From Notospermus geniculatus (lineage: Eukaryota > Nemertea > Pilidiophora > Heteronemertea > Lineidae), in NCBI GenBank assembly GCA_002633025.1, contig NMRB01002046.1, forward strand, positions 66,709 through 130,708: a DNA stretch of 64,000 bases, given 5' to 3'. Below are positions 14,291 through 27,485 of the stretch, in pieces. A program made the translations under genes and the position numbers. Numbering within the stretch: position 1 is the first letter of the stretch; every line of letters begins with the position of its first letter. The notes beneath the pieces are model-generated. The model saw only the letters and a list, made by a program, of their open reading frames with translations, was not told where the DNA came from and ran no database searches.

Positions 14291-14569
14291 TCTTTATTGT
14301 CAGGTTTCCTGGACTTGTTTGATAGAAGAACTCTGTTCTGTTCATTTTCACACTTTGACTCTTACATGTAAGACTGCTAGTCATTCTCTTTGGTAGATTG
14401 AAAAGTGGATCAAGTCCTAAGTTTGTTATCTGCTGAAGCAGGACCCCGAGGGGCATGTATTTGTGACTGATTTACAGCTCAGAAACCTTGATGCTGCCGA
14501 ACAAACCAGCCATAGCATACCTGTGATGTACAGGATGTTTTAGCACATGTAAATACCAATATTGTTGAT

Positions 14570-14575
14570 AATAAA
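14570..14575 (+). terminator. Poly(A) signal AATAAA, DMAC2
   Basis: AATAAA lies 280 nt after the DMAC2 stop on the same strand. It is the first canonical hexamer downstream. Confidence 0.6.
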
Positions 14576-16117
14576 TGGATACTTCCTGATGTGGCATATT
14601 CAAATCTATGTCCATACTTTACTTGGTCATTTGCCACAACGAATTAGTGCACTGGATTGGCATAGTCTTTTTCTTTCACATCATTGGGCATCAAACACTC
14701 ATCAAGAATGAGAATACAGCTGAGAAGCCCACCAGGAAATGGAATCATTGATAGCCGCAAGACTGTCAGCCAGACATCATGATGTAGCCAGACTGGATGT
14801 GTGGGCGATATGGCATTTACATCATGATGTACGTCTGTATTCATGTACACAGTGCAGTTGTATATTTCAGACTACATGTATGGTGCAACCAATTCATTAG
14901 GCCATTGTTTAAAGTCTTTGGCAGTCATGGTAAATGGAAGTGGTAACATCATCGGTTTCAGGACTTGGAAGATAACAGCACATCTGAGTGAGGGGACATC
15001 TCAAAATTTGGTCAGACGTATGACCTAGATGTAACAGTATGGTATTCTGAAACAAAATGCAGTAATTCTTACATTAGTTCTGCACAGGTAAAATGGCCAC
15101 TCGTACACAAGAACTTGTGAATCATACAAAACATTCAAGAAGACAACTCAAACATTTCACTGTGAGTGGTGGTTTATTTGACAAAATTACGCCTTTTCAG
15201 TTCAACATTGTTCCCAATTCATGTCAACGGTATCACCACATGTACACTATGTTCTGTGTAAGGTGCACATGTAAATAACTGAACTCCTATACACCAGTAC
15301 ATGTCACTAAGACATTATTTAATCTTCAGAAATCAATGGCATAAAGCTGAATCAGGACCAATCCGAAGTGTCATCTCAGTTCATAATTCAACTACGAAGA
15401 TGCCAGTTAACTCATCTGCCCCCAGTTGTAAGCAAGAGTATCTTCTCTTTGACGTTTTCTAAATGAATAGTAAACAAATTTGAATTCTAAATCACATGGT
15501 TGGTCAGAACAACCTTCAAATACTTTTAAATCAGTATCGTATGAGGTATGAGAAAATTTGACAAGCCCGGGGGAAGAAGAGTTAAATCAATTCATATGTA
15601 CAGTGCAAAATACTAATGGATACTTCAAGACAATCAAGTTATTTTTATACATAATCTTAAATCAAATGGAAGATGAAGACAGATCACTGATAACTGCTTC
15701 ATGAATACATGTACTCTTGCCCCAAATCTCAATCTTGGGAACAGTGATTTCTTGGACTTCTTGATTAATTTTCAATCTTAACACACTGAAAATAGATTTT
15801 TCGACAGAGCCAGCTGAACAGCATTGGAACTGCACACAACAACCAAACTACAACATAGGAATGACCAGCAGGGATGGTACCTACTTCTAGTTCGGACATA
15901 CAAAATATGTTTCACATAACTGCACTGCCCATTACCCCCCCCCCCCCAATATACACATATGTACAGGTACATTCTGACTGCTGAAGTCATAAATTTCTAA
16001 ATGCAATACCATAACTTTCAAGATATTACCATCTGCACCATCAAGGCAAATTGACAAGAGCAAGTTTTGTAGAATGAGAAGAAAGAACAGAATGCATTTT
16101 TTCTTCAGATTCATCAA
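14576..16117. other. Interval between convergent DMAC2 and PRPF39
   Basis: No gene is seen. The sequence is AT-rich with scattered ACATGT palindromes and a C-run of about 13 at 15937-15949. Open frames of 60-106 codons here lack domains and are not flanked by usable splice sites. Confidence 0.5.
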
Positions 16118-16123
16118 TTTATT
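16118..16123 (-). terminator. Poly(A) signal AATAAA, PRPF39
   Basis: The complement reads AATAAA, 224 nt downstream of the PRPF39 stop codon. It is a plausible cleavage signal for this minus-strand gene. Confidence 0.5.
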
Positions 16124-16346
16124 TAAATTTTCTCAATGAAAAAAAACTTCATATCTTGGAAATCATGCAGAATCCTCATCTCATCTGGACCCTGTGGAGA
16201 TGAATCAGAGGCCCAGCTGCAAGTTTGACCAGAATTTGCTGAATTTAGCCCACACACGGACTGAGTTGTATCATCCACCAATTCCAAGTGCTGCTGCATG
16301 TGTCTAGGGATCCATTTCTTCTTAACGATGTCTTGTGTCGCTCCCT

Positions 16347-19300
16347 TCAATTCTGATACTGCTGATACTGTTGGTACTGAGATCCACCCCAGCCTTGATG
16401 GTAGTTCCCATACCCTTGATTGGAACCCTGAAACCAACAACACAAGGTAAGTCCTTTCACTTTAGTGTCACTACACCTCTAAATCTCACTGGCTAACTTC
16501 CAAATGAAAAACTGAATACCGGTGTTTTACAATACTTACATAACCTTCCCATCCACCATAATTATACTGTGACTGGTCTCCTCCGTTTGAAGCAGCTCCC
16601 TCATAATTGCCACCACGACTTTTCTTGCGTGACATACTACCATCATCATCAGCTCTGCAAGTGTAACAAAACTTCATTCAATCGAAAGTCAGACATGAAG
16701 TGTGCATGCGACAGTCACAAGCATGCCATCAAAGAAGGTACACTATGCAGTTACAAAACAGCATTCTGCTTTCATCGTCAAACTTTCAGTCCAGGCAAGT
16801 ACACCAGGGACTTCAAAGCTTAGTTTTCACATGCAGCCAAACGATGCACCAGATAGATCAAGTGTATCAACTGAATGCCACTTTCCACTGAAGCCACTAT
16901 GTTAGTCCTGAATAACTCACCCCCTCTTTCTTCCACTATGATGTGACGACTGAGACGTGATTGACGGTTCCTTTTCAGACTTAGTTTTCTTCTCTTCAAC
17001 TTTATGATCCTTTACCATTTTTTGATGTTCTTCATACACTTCCACAAGACTGAAACCAACAGAGGACAATACATATCAGAAGCTGTTCACATGCTGCATG
17101 TCCATGATGATGAGAATCTAAATGGCAAAAGCAACAATCCTTAAGAAAACTTCACGGAAATCAGTAAGTGGGTAGAGTACATTCCCTACCACACAAGTAA
17201 TCACAGCTAGTTTAACTGAAAATGAAATACCCTACGGTTCTGTGCCTTCACTATTTCCTCATGAAACCTCTAGGATAATACTATACCTGGATTGAAATTT
17301 GATATTTATCTGTCGAGTGACATCTGAAAATCTCAGTTTAATACATGTACCACTTAGTGGAATGGACTGTCCAGTGAATTTTCTTTTGGATGAAATGGAT
17401 ATGGTCAGGTGTTCGACCAAAATACATAACTTTGGCAGTCATTCTATCTAAAATTTGTGACCATATAAGAATAACAAGGAGGAAATGGTGACAGATAACA
17501 AAGGCTCTGGAAGTTCAAAATACAGGGAATCAGAAGCCAGTTCCTGGAAAAGACTGAAATGATTACAGTAAGGCAAGAATAATGGTCCATACTTCTGGGC
17601 ACTGTGAGGACCATCTAAGCACCTGAAAGAAGAAAATAAGGATGAATATCTGCAAATTGAATACAAAAGACCACCTCCTGCATTTGGCTCAGCTTCTTAC
17701 TGCAGCTGGAAAGAACCGAATAAAAGTTACTCATAATATCATTCACGACATTTCACAAAATAACAATCACTGTAAAAAACAATATTTTCAAATTCTGGTT
17801 GCAGAAGAACTGACCATGTTACTTACTTGCCAACATTCGGACCGAACTCCTCCAGATATTCCACTCTCCTTCGTGAGAAGGCAATTTTTGTGTCAAGAGG
17901 AAAGTCGTCATTGAGTAAGACCATATCAAACAGGCGGAGTATCTCCTCATCACCAGATTCTGGACACTGGTACTCCATATCGATCAGCTGAAGGTACAGC
18001 TTGCTATTTAGCTGAAATGAGATTGAAAAGTGTTGAAATTTGCACATAGAAATGTAGCACAAACTAATGTAATTGTCAATCTCATGAATAGACAGATTAC
18101 AAACGAACCTTATCTTTTTCAATGGCTTGCATCAAAATCTTCTTTCCCTTTTCTTTGTCTTTCATAACCTGAAACAAGAACAGAATACAGCTTTACCTCC
18201 ATACTGAAATAAAACATCAGTAAAGAACTCTCACCTTTACCTGTTGTCATCTCACACAACTTACCCGGAATGCGTATCTCGCATACTTTGATGCAAAGAA
18301 CGAAGCAATGTTGGTGGATTTGGCATTTTCGATATATTCTTGGAACAGATGCTCTGCTTCTGAGTGGTTCCCCTGGCGACGCTCAAAGCCGATCCTCCGA
18401 ATGGACAGCATAACTAAACCTGGCAAGTTGGACTCAATGTTCTGTAGGATCTCCCAGGCTTCCTCACTACTTCCTGGAAGAGGGAAGAAAATGGTCGGTC
18501 AATCACTTTTTCTCGACGGAAAACAACTGAATGCTTAGCAAAACTAGAGGCCCATGAGCCTTACTCTCAACTGAGCTAAAAATTGGAACTCCAACTCACC
18601 ATGTCTTTCCTCAAATGCTGCCCAGGCAAGGTGTATGTTGGGCTTCTTTGGCAAATGGATTGTACAAGCTCTTCGGAATACATTCCTTACACCATCAATA
18701 CTGTGCTTTTCAAGATATCGGGCGTACTGGAACAGAATTTGTATGATTTAATGTTTTCATGCCAGTACACCAGAATATGGGTCCTGAAATTGGACCATGA
18801 CAGACGAAAAATGATTTATACAACCTTGGTTAAGTAGAGCAATGAAACAGCAACTTACCTTCATCCAGAAGTCTTCGTACAAAGCACACGCTATCATGCA
18901 TCGCTCAAACAGTACAACCGCCCTTTCATGACTTCCATTCTCGATTTCGAAGTCCAGATACTCCCGCCAATTTTTCAGCTGTGCCCTTTCCAATGGTTTC
19001 ACATGGAAATATGGCCGACGGATCTGCAAAAAGACCGGAGTATGAACAGTGGAATGATTCAAGAGAGGAAGTGCAACTGTCGTGTCCTGAGTTGCCACAA
19101 AGAATGCAGTTCATTAGAAAGATTATGTCTGTATGACACACCATCAAACCGACCAAACCATACCTTCCAAATGTGAGTTGAATACAGACTTACCCCTTCC
19201 TCATGTGCCCATCTTTTCCCCACTTCTACTTCATTATCAAGATAGACAGCTTCTCTTCCATTTATGATTTTATCTCTCAATGCTACAGTCTCGGTATCAT

Positions 19301-22300
19301 CGATCTGAAACCAAATGGTATCATCAGACAAGGAAACATAGGTAGGTAATTCTGTATAAATCTAGAACAAGAATCGAAGGAAATGTGTGAAACTGACATG
19401 ACACACTGGGTATATCAGTCATTTTATCAAAGTAACATGCCCCAGTTGTCAGTAACTCTTGCGAAACAGAACTGTCCTTCACCAAACACCCAAATCATGC
19501 CATTTTTAAGGCAGCTGAAGCCAAATATCTAAACTTACAGCAGTTTTAACCTGTGGTTCCAAGCCAGGTGGCGCATCTTCATCCGTGTCACCACCAGGTG
19601 GACCCTCCAATTCCTCCACGTTATCGGACGTCAGAGCTCTACTTTCAACAACTTCTTGTCGAAGTTTCAGGAACTCATCGAGGTCCAGAATGTCCTTGGG
19701 ATGGTTTTTCTTCACATGGATTTTGAAACTGAAGAGTAAGATGTCAAAAGTGAACATACTAGCGAGGGATTACAAGGACACCAAACAAAACAGGCAGTAA
19801 GGCCTGACCTGAATTAAGTCACAGAAGTGGTCATCTTCAAAAGACATTCTTGAGTGCAAGATCTGTAGAGAAATGTAATGTTGGAAACTAGATCGGTTGA
19901 ATACTAAGCACGAATACGTATAGATCAACAAAATCTGTGGAAAAACTGCACCTACTTGTCAAAATGCTGACTGTATAGCAAGGTTGGAACAAGAAACACA
20001 CGGTCGTAGATGTTGGTCACCTTCTTCAGATCATAATCCTTCTCCCAGTTGATATACTGCTCCCAGAGTTTGTCAGATCTGAAGTCCATTCCTGATGCTG
20101 ATACGGCACGTTCATACAAACTGGAAAATTATACAAGACACAGTAAGAAAATATTCAGAAAAGCAAGATGTCACAAGCATTCCTTAAACAAGTACTTCCT
20201 CACTACGAGTTAAAATCTGGCCAGTCAGGACACTTTTATTGTACTGAGCCATGAGAACCATAGAGAAACTTACTCTCTAATTCTGCGCTCATCATCATCC
20301 CAATGATTCATGGCAAAGTTGATGAAGTGCATCCACAAATCAACGCTGAGTGGAATCGCTCGAAGCCCTCTCTCATAGACCTGGAAAACAGGAGACGTCT
20401 CCATGGTGAGCAACACGTCGCAACATCGCAACAGCAGAGCCCACCCCGGAGGTGGTACTCGCAGCTGTCGACTGTTGAATTTGGAACATGGACCCAATAT
20501 CAACGAAACAAAATCAAAAACTGGAAATCAATGATCCTGAAATTCACACTACACATGTTACCTTTTACCTCTTATACAGAATCTGATCCTTTGATGAATT
20601 TCAACCGTTAATTGATTACATCATCCCCTTAATCATGGAAACTATGGCATTTGAAATCCATGTAATAGGGCCTCCTCCAGAGAGCACAAATGGATTGACG
20701 TCGTTACCACCCATATATGGGCAAGGTAATGACATGTGAAATCCATGCATCGAGGAAATGAAATTGGCTACACACACAAAATTAACAAGTGATTCACATA
20801 AACGGATAAAAATTGAAAAATCGGAACAAGATTTCTTGGCCGACACCCGTATTATGAATGCATTCTTCCATGTAGTATTAAGCCAGTATGGCCCGATCCA
20901 GACGGGTCTATCTCCAATTCTAGTTCAGGAACCCTGTGAGAAAGACAAATGTAATTCATGAAGTATTTCACAGCGGTTTGTGCTACGACGCGAGCTCTTG
21001 TTCTCGTCAGAAGAGATAACCGGGTCAATTTCAAGGTGGCCGCATGATGGCATGACTGCAAAGCACCCTGTATATATTCAGAGTAACAATCTTATAGTAC
21101 AGGTTTGTAATTTCACGGTTAGTTATCCATGGAGCTTTACGACAGTTTGGTCAGCAGAAAACGGAACGTTTTGAGTTTCTACAACATAAGGCAACGTAGA
21201 CATTGACCCATATCTCTTCAGAGAATAAGCTCCAGCACTGAATGCGACAGAAGAGAATGCGGGGAGGAGGAGAACACATTTCAACGATTAGACAGAAATC
21301 GGAATGGTCTCCAGACGCAGTGAGAATGCAGATGTCATCACAAAACAATGCAGACTGTGAGATATGATACTGTTCAGAGGGTAAAACCTGCATTGTTTTA
21401 TGATGATTTCAACTCTTCAGCTGCATCAGAATCTGAAAGAAAAGAGTGGTTTGTGCCACATAAATTGGGGAAATATCAGCAGATTGATCTTTGACACTTT
21501 ACCTCACTGGCTAACTCGACATTCCCATGTCTTTTTTCCATGTCTGCGTACTTCTTCCAATAACCGTAACAATAGGGGTATTGCTTGAAGAATGCATCAA
21601 ATGCTTCTCTCGCCCAACTCATCTTATTCTGAAATAGATGGAAAACTATGAGAGTATGATTTAACTATGTGAACTTCTGACAGATCTACGAACTCCCACG
21701 AAAAGTAGACCATGGAATTGGCAAAAGTGAAAAGTTCTAAGTGACAATGGCTCAAGTGGCAATACGACTCAAGTGGCAATACGACTCAAGTGGCAATACT
21801 CATTGCAGGTGCCAGTTCAAGAGTGTTACAACTCAAGAAAAGATTCAATTTCCCACAAAAAACTCACCTCTTGTTCCACATATTGTAGAAGATATGTCCA
21901 TCCTGTGAAGTCAGCAGGGTTGTTCTTCACTGCCTTCCAATACTTCTCCAGTTCAACTGGTCTTTCATCTTCTTCCACTCGTTCCTTCCTTCTCTTCTTC
22001 TTTTTCTCGCGGTGCTCGGGAGATCGTGCCCGTTTAACTTCCTGATCTTCCTCAGGTGTATTTGGACCACTCTGGCTACTTTCCGCATCACGTTTCTTGG
22101 CTATTTCTTGCTCAATATGAGCGACAACACGATCTGCCACTCCCACCGATTCTTCCTCAGTTGGCGATGCTGGAGTGGCCAATTCCTCCACTTCATGCTT
22201 GACGTTTGATAAATTAGAGTCTTCATTATCACTGACTGTAATTTCAGCCTGGTGACTGTCCTGTTCAGGAACTGGGGAGGCAGGGGTGAACCCAGCCCCA

Positions 22301-23355
22301 GGAGAGTCAGGCTCTGGTGGCAATGGAGGGTGATTTGGTGAATTAGACGAGTCGATGGGTTTTTCGATATTTTCAATTTCATCGCATTCAGTGGTTGACA
22401 TATTCTGCACTGTGTCAAGTTGGAGAACAACCTCCCTTTCTTCCATGGTGTTGTTTACTTCTGGTGATGCTGGCATCACTATGACTTGTGGAGACCCGGG
22501 CATCTCTTGTGGGGATGTGGGTGTTGCTTGTGGGGATGTGGGCATCGCTTGAGGGGATGTGGGCATCGCTTGAGGGGATGTGGGGGTCGCTGGAGGGGAT
22601 GCGGGCGTCGCTTGAGGGGATGTGGGCGTCGCTTGAGGGGATGTGGGCGTCGCTTGAGGGGATGTGGGCGTCGCTCGAGGGGACACGGGCGTCGCTTCTT
22701 GAGGGGATGCGGGCATGGTTTCTTCCATGCTTACTGGTTCAGGGTCAGGACTCGATGGTGGTGCAGCATCTGACGAGACAACCTCCACTGGAGCTTGAAG
22801 GGAAAAAAAGAAGTTTATCAATAATTCCTGATCACGGACGTACGATTCATTCATCAGTCAGCATGGTCAGCAGCGAAGACAGCATTCATTCATGCAGTAA
22901 ATACTCTACCGGTAGGCCTGTGCATGCTCCATCTGCAGCTGAACATGCTGATGCTGGATGCTGTGTTTGTCAACTTGACATCAATGAATGAAGAATGCCG
23001 AGTAGAAAGTGGCAGTCACATTGTGTGGGAGTAGATCATCATGACATGGTGGTGTGTGTGTACTGACTGTGGCGTGCATTCGCTGGCCTACTTACTAAAT
23101 CCTATGTAGGCTACATCATGACATGTACATTTTACACACGCGAACAACGTACAGCACTACCTTTGTCCACAGTCAAAATGCACAGCTTTGTCTTCGAGCC
23201 GTCATTAAAGATTTTAGAAAAATACACATGACATTACATAGAAAAATAGCTGATGTAACTTCTTAACATTTCATGATGTGAAATATCATCAAGATGATGA
23301 TGGATTTACCTGGATTTTCCTCGGCAACAATTTCATTGAAATCGGTATCCTCCAT
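16347..23355 (-). CDS. PRPF39: Pre-mRNA-processing factor 39 (U1 snRNP-associated HAT-repeat protein)
   Basis: Fifteen phase-matched exons (complement): 23355-23310, 22793-21868, 21628-21503, 20380-20274, 20120-19956, 19728-19539, 19304-19194, 19023-18859, 18726-18600, 18473-18265, 18168-18109, 18011-17827, 17049-16921, 16654-16540 and 16427-16347, giving 913 residues (human about 670). The start [15 protein letters not shown] lies on its own small exon. Family blocks are [76 protein letters not shown] and a C-terminal Gly/Tyr/Gln-rich tail. These are half-a-TPR (HAT) repeats that bind U1 snRNP during 5' splice-site selection. The extra length comes mainly from an acidic, Pro/Ser-rich N-terminal extension containing S/T-P heptads (separate entry). 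Confidence 0.97.
19809..19862 (-). other. Candidate stop-containing cassette exon in PRPF39 intron 5
   Basis: Between exons 5 (ends 19956) and 6 (starts 19728) the minus strand has a good acceptor (CTCTACAG) and donor (CAG/GTCAGG) 54 nt apart. Included in the phase set by exon 5, it would read 16 codons and then TAA, truncating the protein. This is the layout of a poison exon. No transcript evidence is available, so it may simply be a chance pair of splice sites. Confidence 0.3.
22413..22718 (-). repeat. 21-bp coding repeat: TPTSPQA heptads in PRPF39
   Basis: Residues about 41-127 of the predicted PRPF39 consist of some twelve units of type (T/M)P(T/A)SPQ(A/E), encoded by a 21-bp repeat whose plus-strand core is GTGGGCGTCGCTTGAGGGGA. 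Every unit keeps Ser-Pro and most keep Thr-Pro, spaced seven apart. Human PRPF39, as I recall it, has no such array. The copies are similar at DNA level, so part of the array may be recent. Confidence 0.85.
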
Positions 23356-23522
23356 GTTTTTGCCTACGTCCCTTGCGATGCAAATCTCGTCTGCTGGGTG
23401 CCTAGTGATGCTATAGGCCAGTGCATTGTACATGTATTCTTATACAACTTGAGGCACCTGGGGGCGGGGGCGGTGTATACGGAAGCCGGTGTTTCAAGTG
23501 TTTGTGAAACTCCTCCAACAAA
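23356..23522. promoter_or_regulatory. Bidirectional promoter interval, PRPF39 and GALM
   Basis: The two start codons are head to head, 167 bp apart. The interval contains a GC-box pair GGGGGCGGGGGCGG (23460-23473), an ETS-type CGGAAG (23480-23485) and an octamer ATGCAAAT (23378-23385), and no TATA box. This fits a shared housekeeping promoter. Transcription start sites are not known. Confidence 0.6.
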
Positions 23523-26158
23523 ATGCCCAATAAAATCGAACAAAGCAGCTATGGGAAAACTCGGGATGGGACAGAAATATCACGGTACGGCCATATGTCC
23601 CCTTCATCATCATTAATGAAGGGTGACACATGCCATTCAACCAAGAAGACCAGCTGGGGGGGGGGGGCTATACATGTACCGGTATACAATGTTTCCTTCC
23701 CAGTAAGAACAGATAGAAATGTACTATTCTCACACTGAGTACATTGTGGTAGAGGCTAGATGCAACGAAAAATCATTTTGCTGAGATTCTGGAACTTCAC
23801 AAAGGTTGAGATGCTGTTGAAGCCCTTCACCCTTTTTTGTCATCTCTCAAGTCTGGCCCATTTGGCCATGGATCAGGCCAAGTCCAATCACAGACTTCAT
23901 GACTTCTCTCAGTGCTGAATACTGCCCTTGAAATATGCGAATTAATACTGGTAGGCCTACTTTTCTATTTCATAGGCCTACAATTAGGGGGCAGAATTCA
24001 GCCTATAGCCCTAATCAAGATTCTTGTGGCCTCTGGTCCTCCTTGAATGCGAGTCAGAATTAATGGGACAGTGTCTTTTTCAGGTTTAAATTCAAAAACT
24101 CCAACAATGTTTCAGTGGAAATGATAAATTTTGGCTGTTACATAACATCTATCTGTGTCCCTGATCTTAAAGGAGAATTCAAAGATATTGCCCTTGGATA
24201 CAACACAATTGAAGGTTAGTGATCTGGCTGGAGGTCTGCTGAAAAACTTGAATTTGAACTTGACTTGGTACAGCCTAATTTGGAGCGAGATTTAGGAAAG
24301 GAATTTGAATCTTCTATTTCTAATGTTTCATTCTTTTTCACTTCTAGAATATGAAGATGACCAATTCTACTTGAACAGTGTGGTTGGTCGTTGTGCAAAC
24401 AGGATTTGCAAAGGCAAATTTACATTGGATGGAGAAACTTACCAACTCAATGTCAACAATGGACCAAATCATCTACACGGAGGGTTATCAGGATTCAATA
24501 AGGTTTGTTGATGATGAAATCAGGACCTCAGTTCTGACCCTTACCTTTATCCTACTGGAGAACTGGTACACAGGGTGTTCCCCAACAGGTCTGTTCCTAA
24601 ATGAATCTTGCATGATTTGACGATGCCTTGACAAAGATTTGCAAGTCTCAGTTTGACACAAGTTAGTACCGGTAATTCATTGAAAAACTTCTCCTTATAG
24701 AAAGTCTGGGATGCAGAAGTCCAAGGAACCTGTTTGATCCTGTCCTACACTAGTCCAGACATGGAAGAGAATTATCCAGGTGCCTTGACTGTCCAAATAA
24801 AGTATGAGCTGACTGATGATGATGAATTCAAAATCAACATGACTGCGGAGACGACCAAGCCTTGCCCTGTTAATTTGACACAACATACCTATTTCAACTT
24901 AGCTGGTCATGTAAGTAGTCTGTTGCAGAACAAGTTACAACTTCAAAATGGGAAACTTCAGTTACCGGTACCGGGTATACACAGGCCGCAGGATGAAGAG
25001 AAGATTTGGAGAAAGAAGAGGAAGATACTGAGAGCTCAGTTGATCTTGTCTTGACGACTTTATATTTGAATCACCAAAGTGTCATACAACTGGGCTCTCC
25101 CCCGGGGTCTAAGATTCCTAATGGTCAGAATGATAGCCCACTTGCTGACAGTATCATTAATGCTTCATTTCCCTTTCAGGATCACAGTAATGTCTATGAC
25201 CACTTGTTGACCTTACACTGTGATAAATTTACTCCAAAAGATGACACTGGAATTCCAATAGGTGAGTTTACCCAGAAATTTAATTACCGTAGCCATTCAC
25301 ACTAGAAACTTCTCATGTGGAGCACTGCCTTTAAGAATCTTACCGGTAGTCAGATTCCCGGGGTCACATTCCAATCAAGTGTACGAGTCTTGGGCACAAA
25401 GTAGATGAACTACATCTGAAATTTGAACTTGGTGCATCACCACAATCACAAATACTTTCATGTCTCTAATCATTACTTTGCAGGTGAAATGGCACCAGTT
25501 TCTGAAACTGTCTTCGATTTCCGTCAGCCGTCACCCATGGGAAAACACATCATGGAGGTCCCCGGTGACATCGGCTACGATCATACATACTGCATCAATG
25601 ATCCATCGGTATCAACGACATGTGCAAGGTAAGAATACGACTTTCACTTTGGTGAAGTGTGCTGCTTCTCAATATCATATGCCCCTGTAGAGAAGTTCAA
25701 TTACTGATATTCTGCATGGAATTACTGCATTTTATCTTGATTTCTAGGGTAAAGGATCCTGTCTCTGGTCGGGTGTTAGAACTGAGAACCAACCAACCAA
25801 GTGTTCATTTCTACTCGGGGAATTATCTGGACTGTAATGGCAAGCAGGGGTCTGTGTATAAAAAGCATGCTGGCTTCTGCTTGGAGCAACAGAACTTTCC
25901 TGATGCTGTCAACCAGGTAAGCTGTGTAATTTTCTGTTGCAACTTTTCATACTGGAGAAACTGCAGGGTTACGCGAACAGTGCGGTCCAATGCTTGTGCT
26001 ATCTTAATTTAGCAGTAGCTACACCACTTGTTAATTTGAATTCAGTTTACCAGGAAATTGATGTTAATCTTTTTCAGGTGAACTTTCCCAACTGTGTCTT
26101 GAAACCAGGTGTGAAATATCTTCATGAATGTGTCTACAAATTTTCAGTCAAGAAGTAG
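23523..26158 (+). CDS. GALM: Galactose mutarotase (aldose 1-epimerase)
   Basis: Eight phase-matched exons: 23523-23584, 24084-24214, 24348-24502, 24701-24910, 25180-25261, 25484-25628, 25748-25916 and 26078-26158, giving 344 residues (human 342). The enzyme interconverts alpha and beta anomers of galactose and glucose, the entry step of the Leloir pathway, in the cytosol. Active-site residues are present: His108 in NHLHGG and His178 in LTQHTYFNLAG (acid), Asp246 in GYDHTYC (substrate binding) and Glu308 in GFCLEQQNFPDAVNQ (base). GRCANRI and the KFSVKK end also fit. The 20-residue first exon was chosen because its CG end and the G start of exon 2 rebuild an Arg codon in phase and match the family's N-terminal length. 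Confidence 0.97.
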
Positions 26159-26620
26159 TTGAACGGCAACACAGAAGATACGGTCCAAGTATGAAAGTGA
26201 TCTTCCAGGTGGTATTGGCTTAGAGCATTGTCAGTAGATATTCTGCACTTTGCTGACTGACAGCTATCGAGGTCTTAGTATGAACAGTGAAGACTTCTCT
26301 ATGTCCAGAACATTTGCTTGAAGCATATCAGATAATATCTTATGTGTGTATGTGTGATTAATCAGTTAGGCCTAGTCATCATTTGTGTTTACAATGTGCA
26401 TGTAAATTATCCCCCTTCTGAAATGCCACGTTGAGTATAAAATGTAAGATAGCCTGCCTGTATATTCATGGTCCAAAACACAGTACAACCCACAGTACAT
26501 TCTTACCCAGAATAATTTTGAAAGGGGCCAGTGAGAACCACATTCAACTGATCTTAGATGATGATTCTTCTCTTTTGAGGTGATTGTGTAACACAGGTAT
26601 AATTTGCTCAAATATTTTGA

Positions 26621-26626
26621 AATAAA
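26621..26626 (+). terminator. Poly(A) signal AATAAA, GALM
   Basis: AATAAA lies 462 nt after the GALM stop codon, followed by T-rich sequence (TGTTTTTTTTTC at about 26662). Confidence 0.6.
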
Positions 26627-27029
26627 TGTTCTTCAGGTATTCTTTATAATATGGTATACATTGTTTTTTTTTCTTTTGGCATATTTGGGGGTTGCATGAG
26701 GCTTGAACCGTATGTAACAGGTAGAGTGAACTTCACAAGCAGCCTTTTTGATACCCTAATCAATGCGAGTATCAGAGCATAGCATCAGAGCATAGCGATA
26801 TACAGGTATACATGCAAATGGGAGAATACAGTACTCACGCAAATGATGAAGACAAGATCCCGATTGACCTGGAAGATGCTACATTGTATGTATGGAGTGG
26901 GGCTTTTTTGCAAAGTTGGAAAGAATTCCTTTTTCTGGCCATTAATTAGTCTTTCATACCAGAATTATTCCCCACTTTCTGCAAATTCTGAAACTCTTGC
27001 TCATACCTGCAGTAAATATACATGTAGGG

Positions 27030-27232
27030 GTAAATGTAGAACGCACATGAAGAACAACAGAGTAGCACACGCCTGTAAGAACAATAGAACAGAGTAGCAC
27101 ACACATGTACCGGTAAGAACAACAGAATAGAACATGCATGTAAGAACAACAGAGTAGAACACACATGAAGAACAACAGCGTGGAACACACATGAAGAACA
27201 ACAGAGTGGAACACACATGAAGAATAAGAGAA
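27030..27232. repeat. Minisatellite, about 27-bp unit
   Basis: About seven imperfect tandem units of type AACACACATGAAGAACAACAG with GAGTxG linkers. One unit carries TACCGGTA. The Cys- and Val-rich open frames on the minus strand here are translations of this repeat. Confidence 0.8.
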
Positions 27233-27485
27233 GATGAAACGTTGTTTAGAATGTTCACATTTTTATTACTGGTATTTACAGACTAATCCAGGATCAATCC
27301 ACCAGTGCTCTTTTTCATTGATATTACATCTAAATCCCTTCGAATACTTCCTGCTCCAAGATAATCCCTGAATAGGTACCCTACTGGTAAATCCCAGTGA
27401 AAAATCCTATACCGCATTCGATTACTTCCTCGGGCCTTCCTCGGGCAAGCCCCGGAAGGACAAGCTGAACGTGCGCACAACAGCC

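Noticed and set aside
22486-22991. Plus-strand frames with repeated MWASLEG and CGRRLRG units
   Set aside because: They are antisense translations of the PRPF39 heptad repeat.
26946-27258. Cys/Val/Leu-rich minus-strand frames resembling small secreted peptides
   Set aside because: All three frames are open because they translate a tandem repeat.
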